The position numbers and the translations under genes were made by a program. The notes beneath the pieces were generated by a model. That model worked only from the letters and a program-made list of their open reading frames with translations, was not told the DNA's origin and did no database searches. Shown here in pieces: positions 63,919-64,000 of a stretch of DNA of 64,000 nucleotides. The DNA is from Paenibacillus periandrae (GTDB lineage: Bacteria > Bacillota > Bacilli > Paenibacillales > NBRC-103111). The stretch spans positions 186,001 through 250,000 of the forward strand of contig NZ_JAJNMU010000007.1 of NCBI RefSeq assembly GCF_022458865.1, given 5' to 3'. Numbering within the stretch: position 1 is the stretch's first letter; each line of letters opens with the position of its first letter.

Positions 63919-64000
63919 TTAAACGACAAGCGCTTTACGAAGCACTTTATCAACGACTTTAACATCCATACCAAGACCGGGAGCTGTAGGTGCCCGAAAA
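63919..64000 (-). CDS. Enolase-superfamily (mandelate racemase-like) protein, C-terminal end only
   Basis: Only 26 codons and the stop are inside the window. The peptide FRAPTAPGLGMDVKVVDKVL resembles the C-terminal strand of mandelate racemase/muconate lactonizing enzyme family proteins (P-x-x-PGLG-M/V-x-D/E). The call rests on this short motif alone. Confidence 0.45.
   Translation of the reverse strand, partial: FRAPTAPGLGMDVKVVDKVLRKALVV

Overview
The window comes from a low-to-moderate GC Gram-positive spore-former, most likely Paenibacillus or a close relative. Reasons: strong AGGAGG-type ribosome binding sites, large exported proteins ending in three S-layer homology (SLH) repeats, YlmA, YunC/DUF1805 and YwdK/DUF423 type genes, a Bacillus-type lutABC lactate operon, and many AraC, GntR, IclR and LysR regulators beside sugar and organic-acid genes. 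Genus assignment is inference; no rRNA is present.

Layout. 1-3.7 kb: a minus-strand sugar-acid catabolic operon (IclR regulator, SDR dehydrogenase, FAH-family hydrolase, split UxaA-type dehydratase that runs off the left edge). 3.75-8.4 kb: a signalling operon with a response regulator, SiaB-like kinase, SiaC-like phosphoprotein, histidine kinase and SiaA-like PP2C phosphatase. 8.5-13.5 kb: lutABC and a GntR/FCD regulator, with about 960 bp between them holding two diverged copies of a structured RNA-like element. 13.5-15.2 kb: an intact IS200/IS605 element. 15.3-18.5 kb: AraC regulator and a GHL6-type glycoside hydrolase. 18.6-24 kb: housekeeping and small conserved genes, a PAS-GGDEF-EAL protein, YlmA and MarR. 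24-37.7 kb: a 12-gene minus-strand operon of three flavin monooxygenases, a peptide/glutathione-type ABC importer, two kinds of CoA-transferase and a cysteine-dioxygenase-like cupin, with a divergent LysR gene. 38.9-43.3 kb: dehydrogenases and a GntR gene. 43.4-49.8 kb: MgtC, then an RNA-repair-like island (slipin, structured RNA containing a circularly permuted tRNA-Lys-like module, two WYL regulators, RtcB). 49.8-51.5 kb: a diguanylate cyclase. 51.5-61.6 kb: two giant SLH proteins carrying polysaccharide-lyase domains (PL9-like and PL7-like). 61.9-64 kb: a probable deletion scar joining two truncated genes, then the end of an enolase-superfamily-like gene.

The most unusual locus is 44.2-49.8 kb. 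On the minus strand the T-arm and 3' acceptor strand of a tRNA lie directly before the 5' acceptor strand, D-arm and an anticodon arm with UUU, joined by a 5-nt loop: a circularly permuted tRNA. It lies upstream of a slipin gene and is divergent from two overlapping WYL regulator genes, which converge with rtcB (RNA 3'-phosphate ligase). The upstream regions of the permuted RNA and of rtcB share a 48-bp motif in the same orientation, so the two are probably co-regulated, perhaps by the WYL proteins. The second most unusual locus is 12.1-12.6 kb, where wobble pairs in two diverged copies form only on the minus strand, arguing for an unclassified structured RNA.
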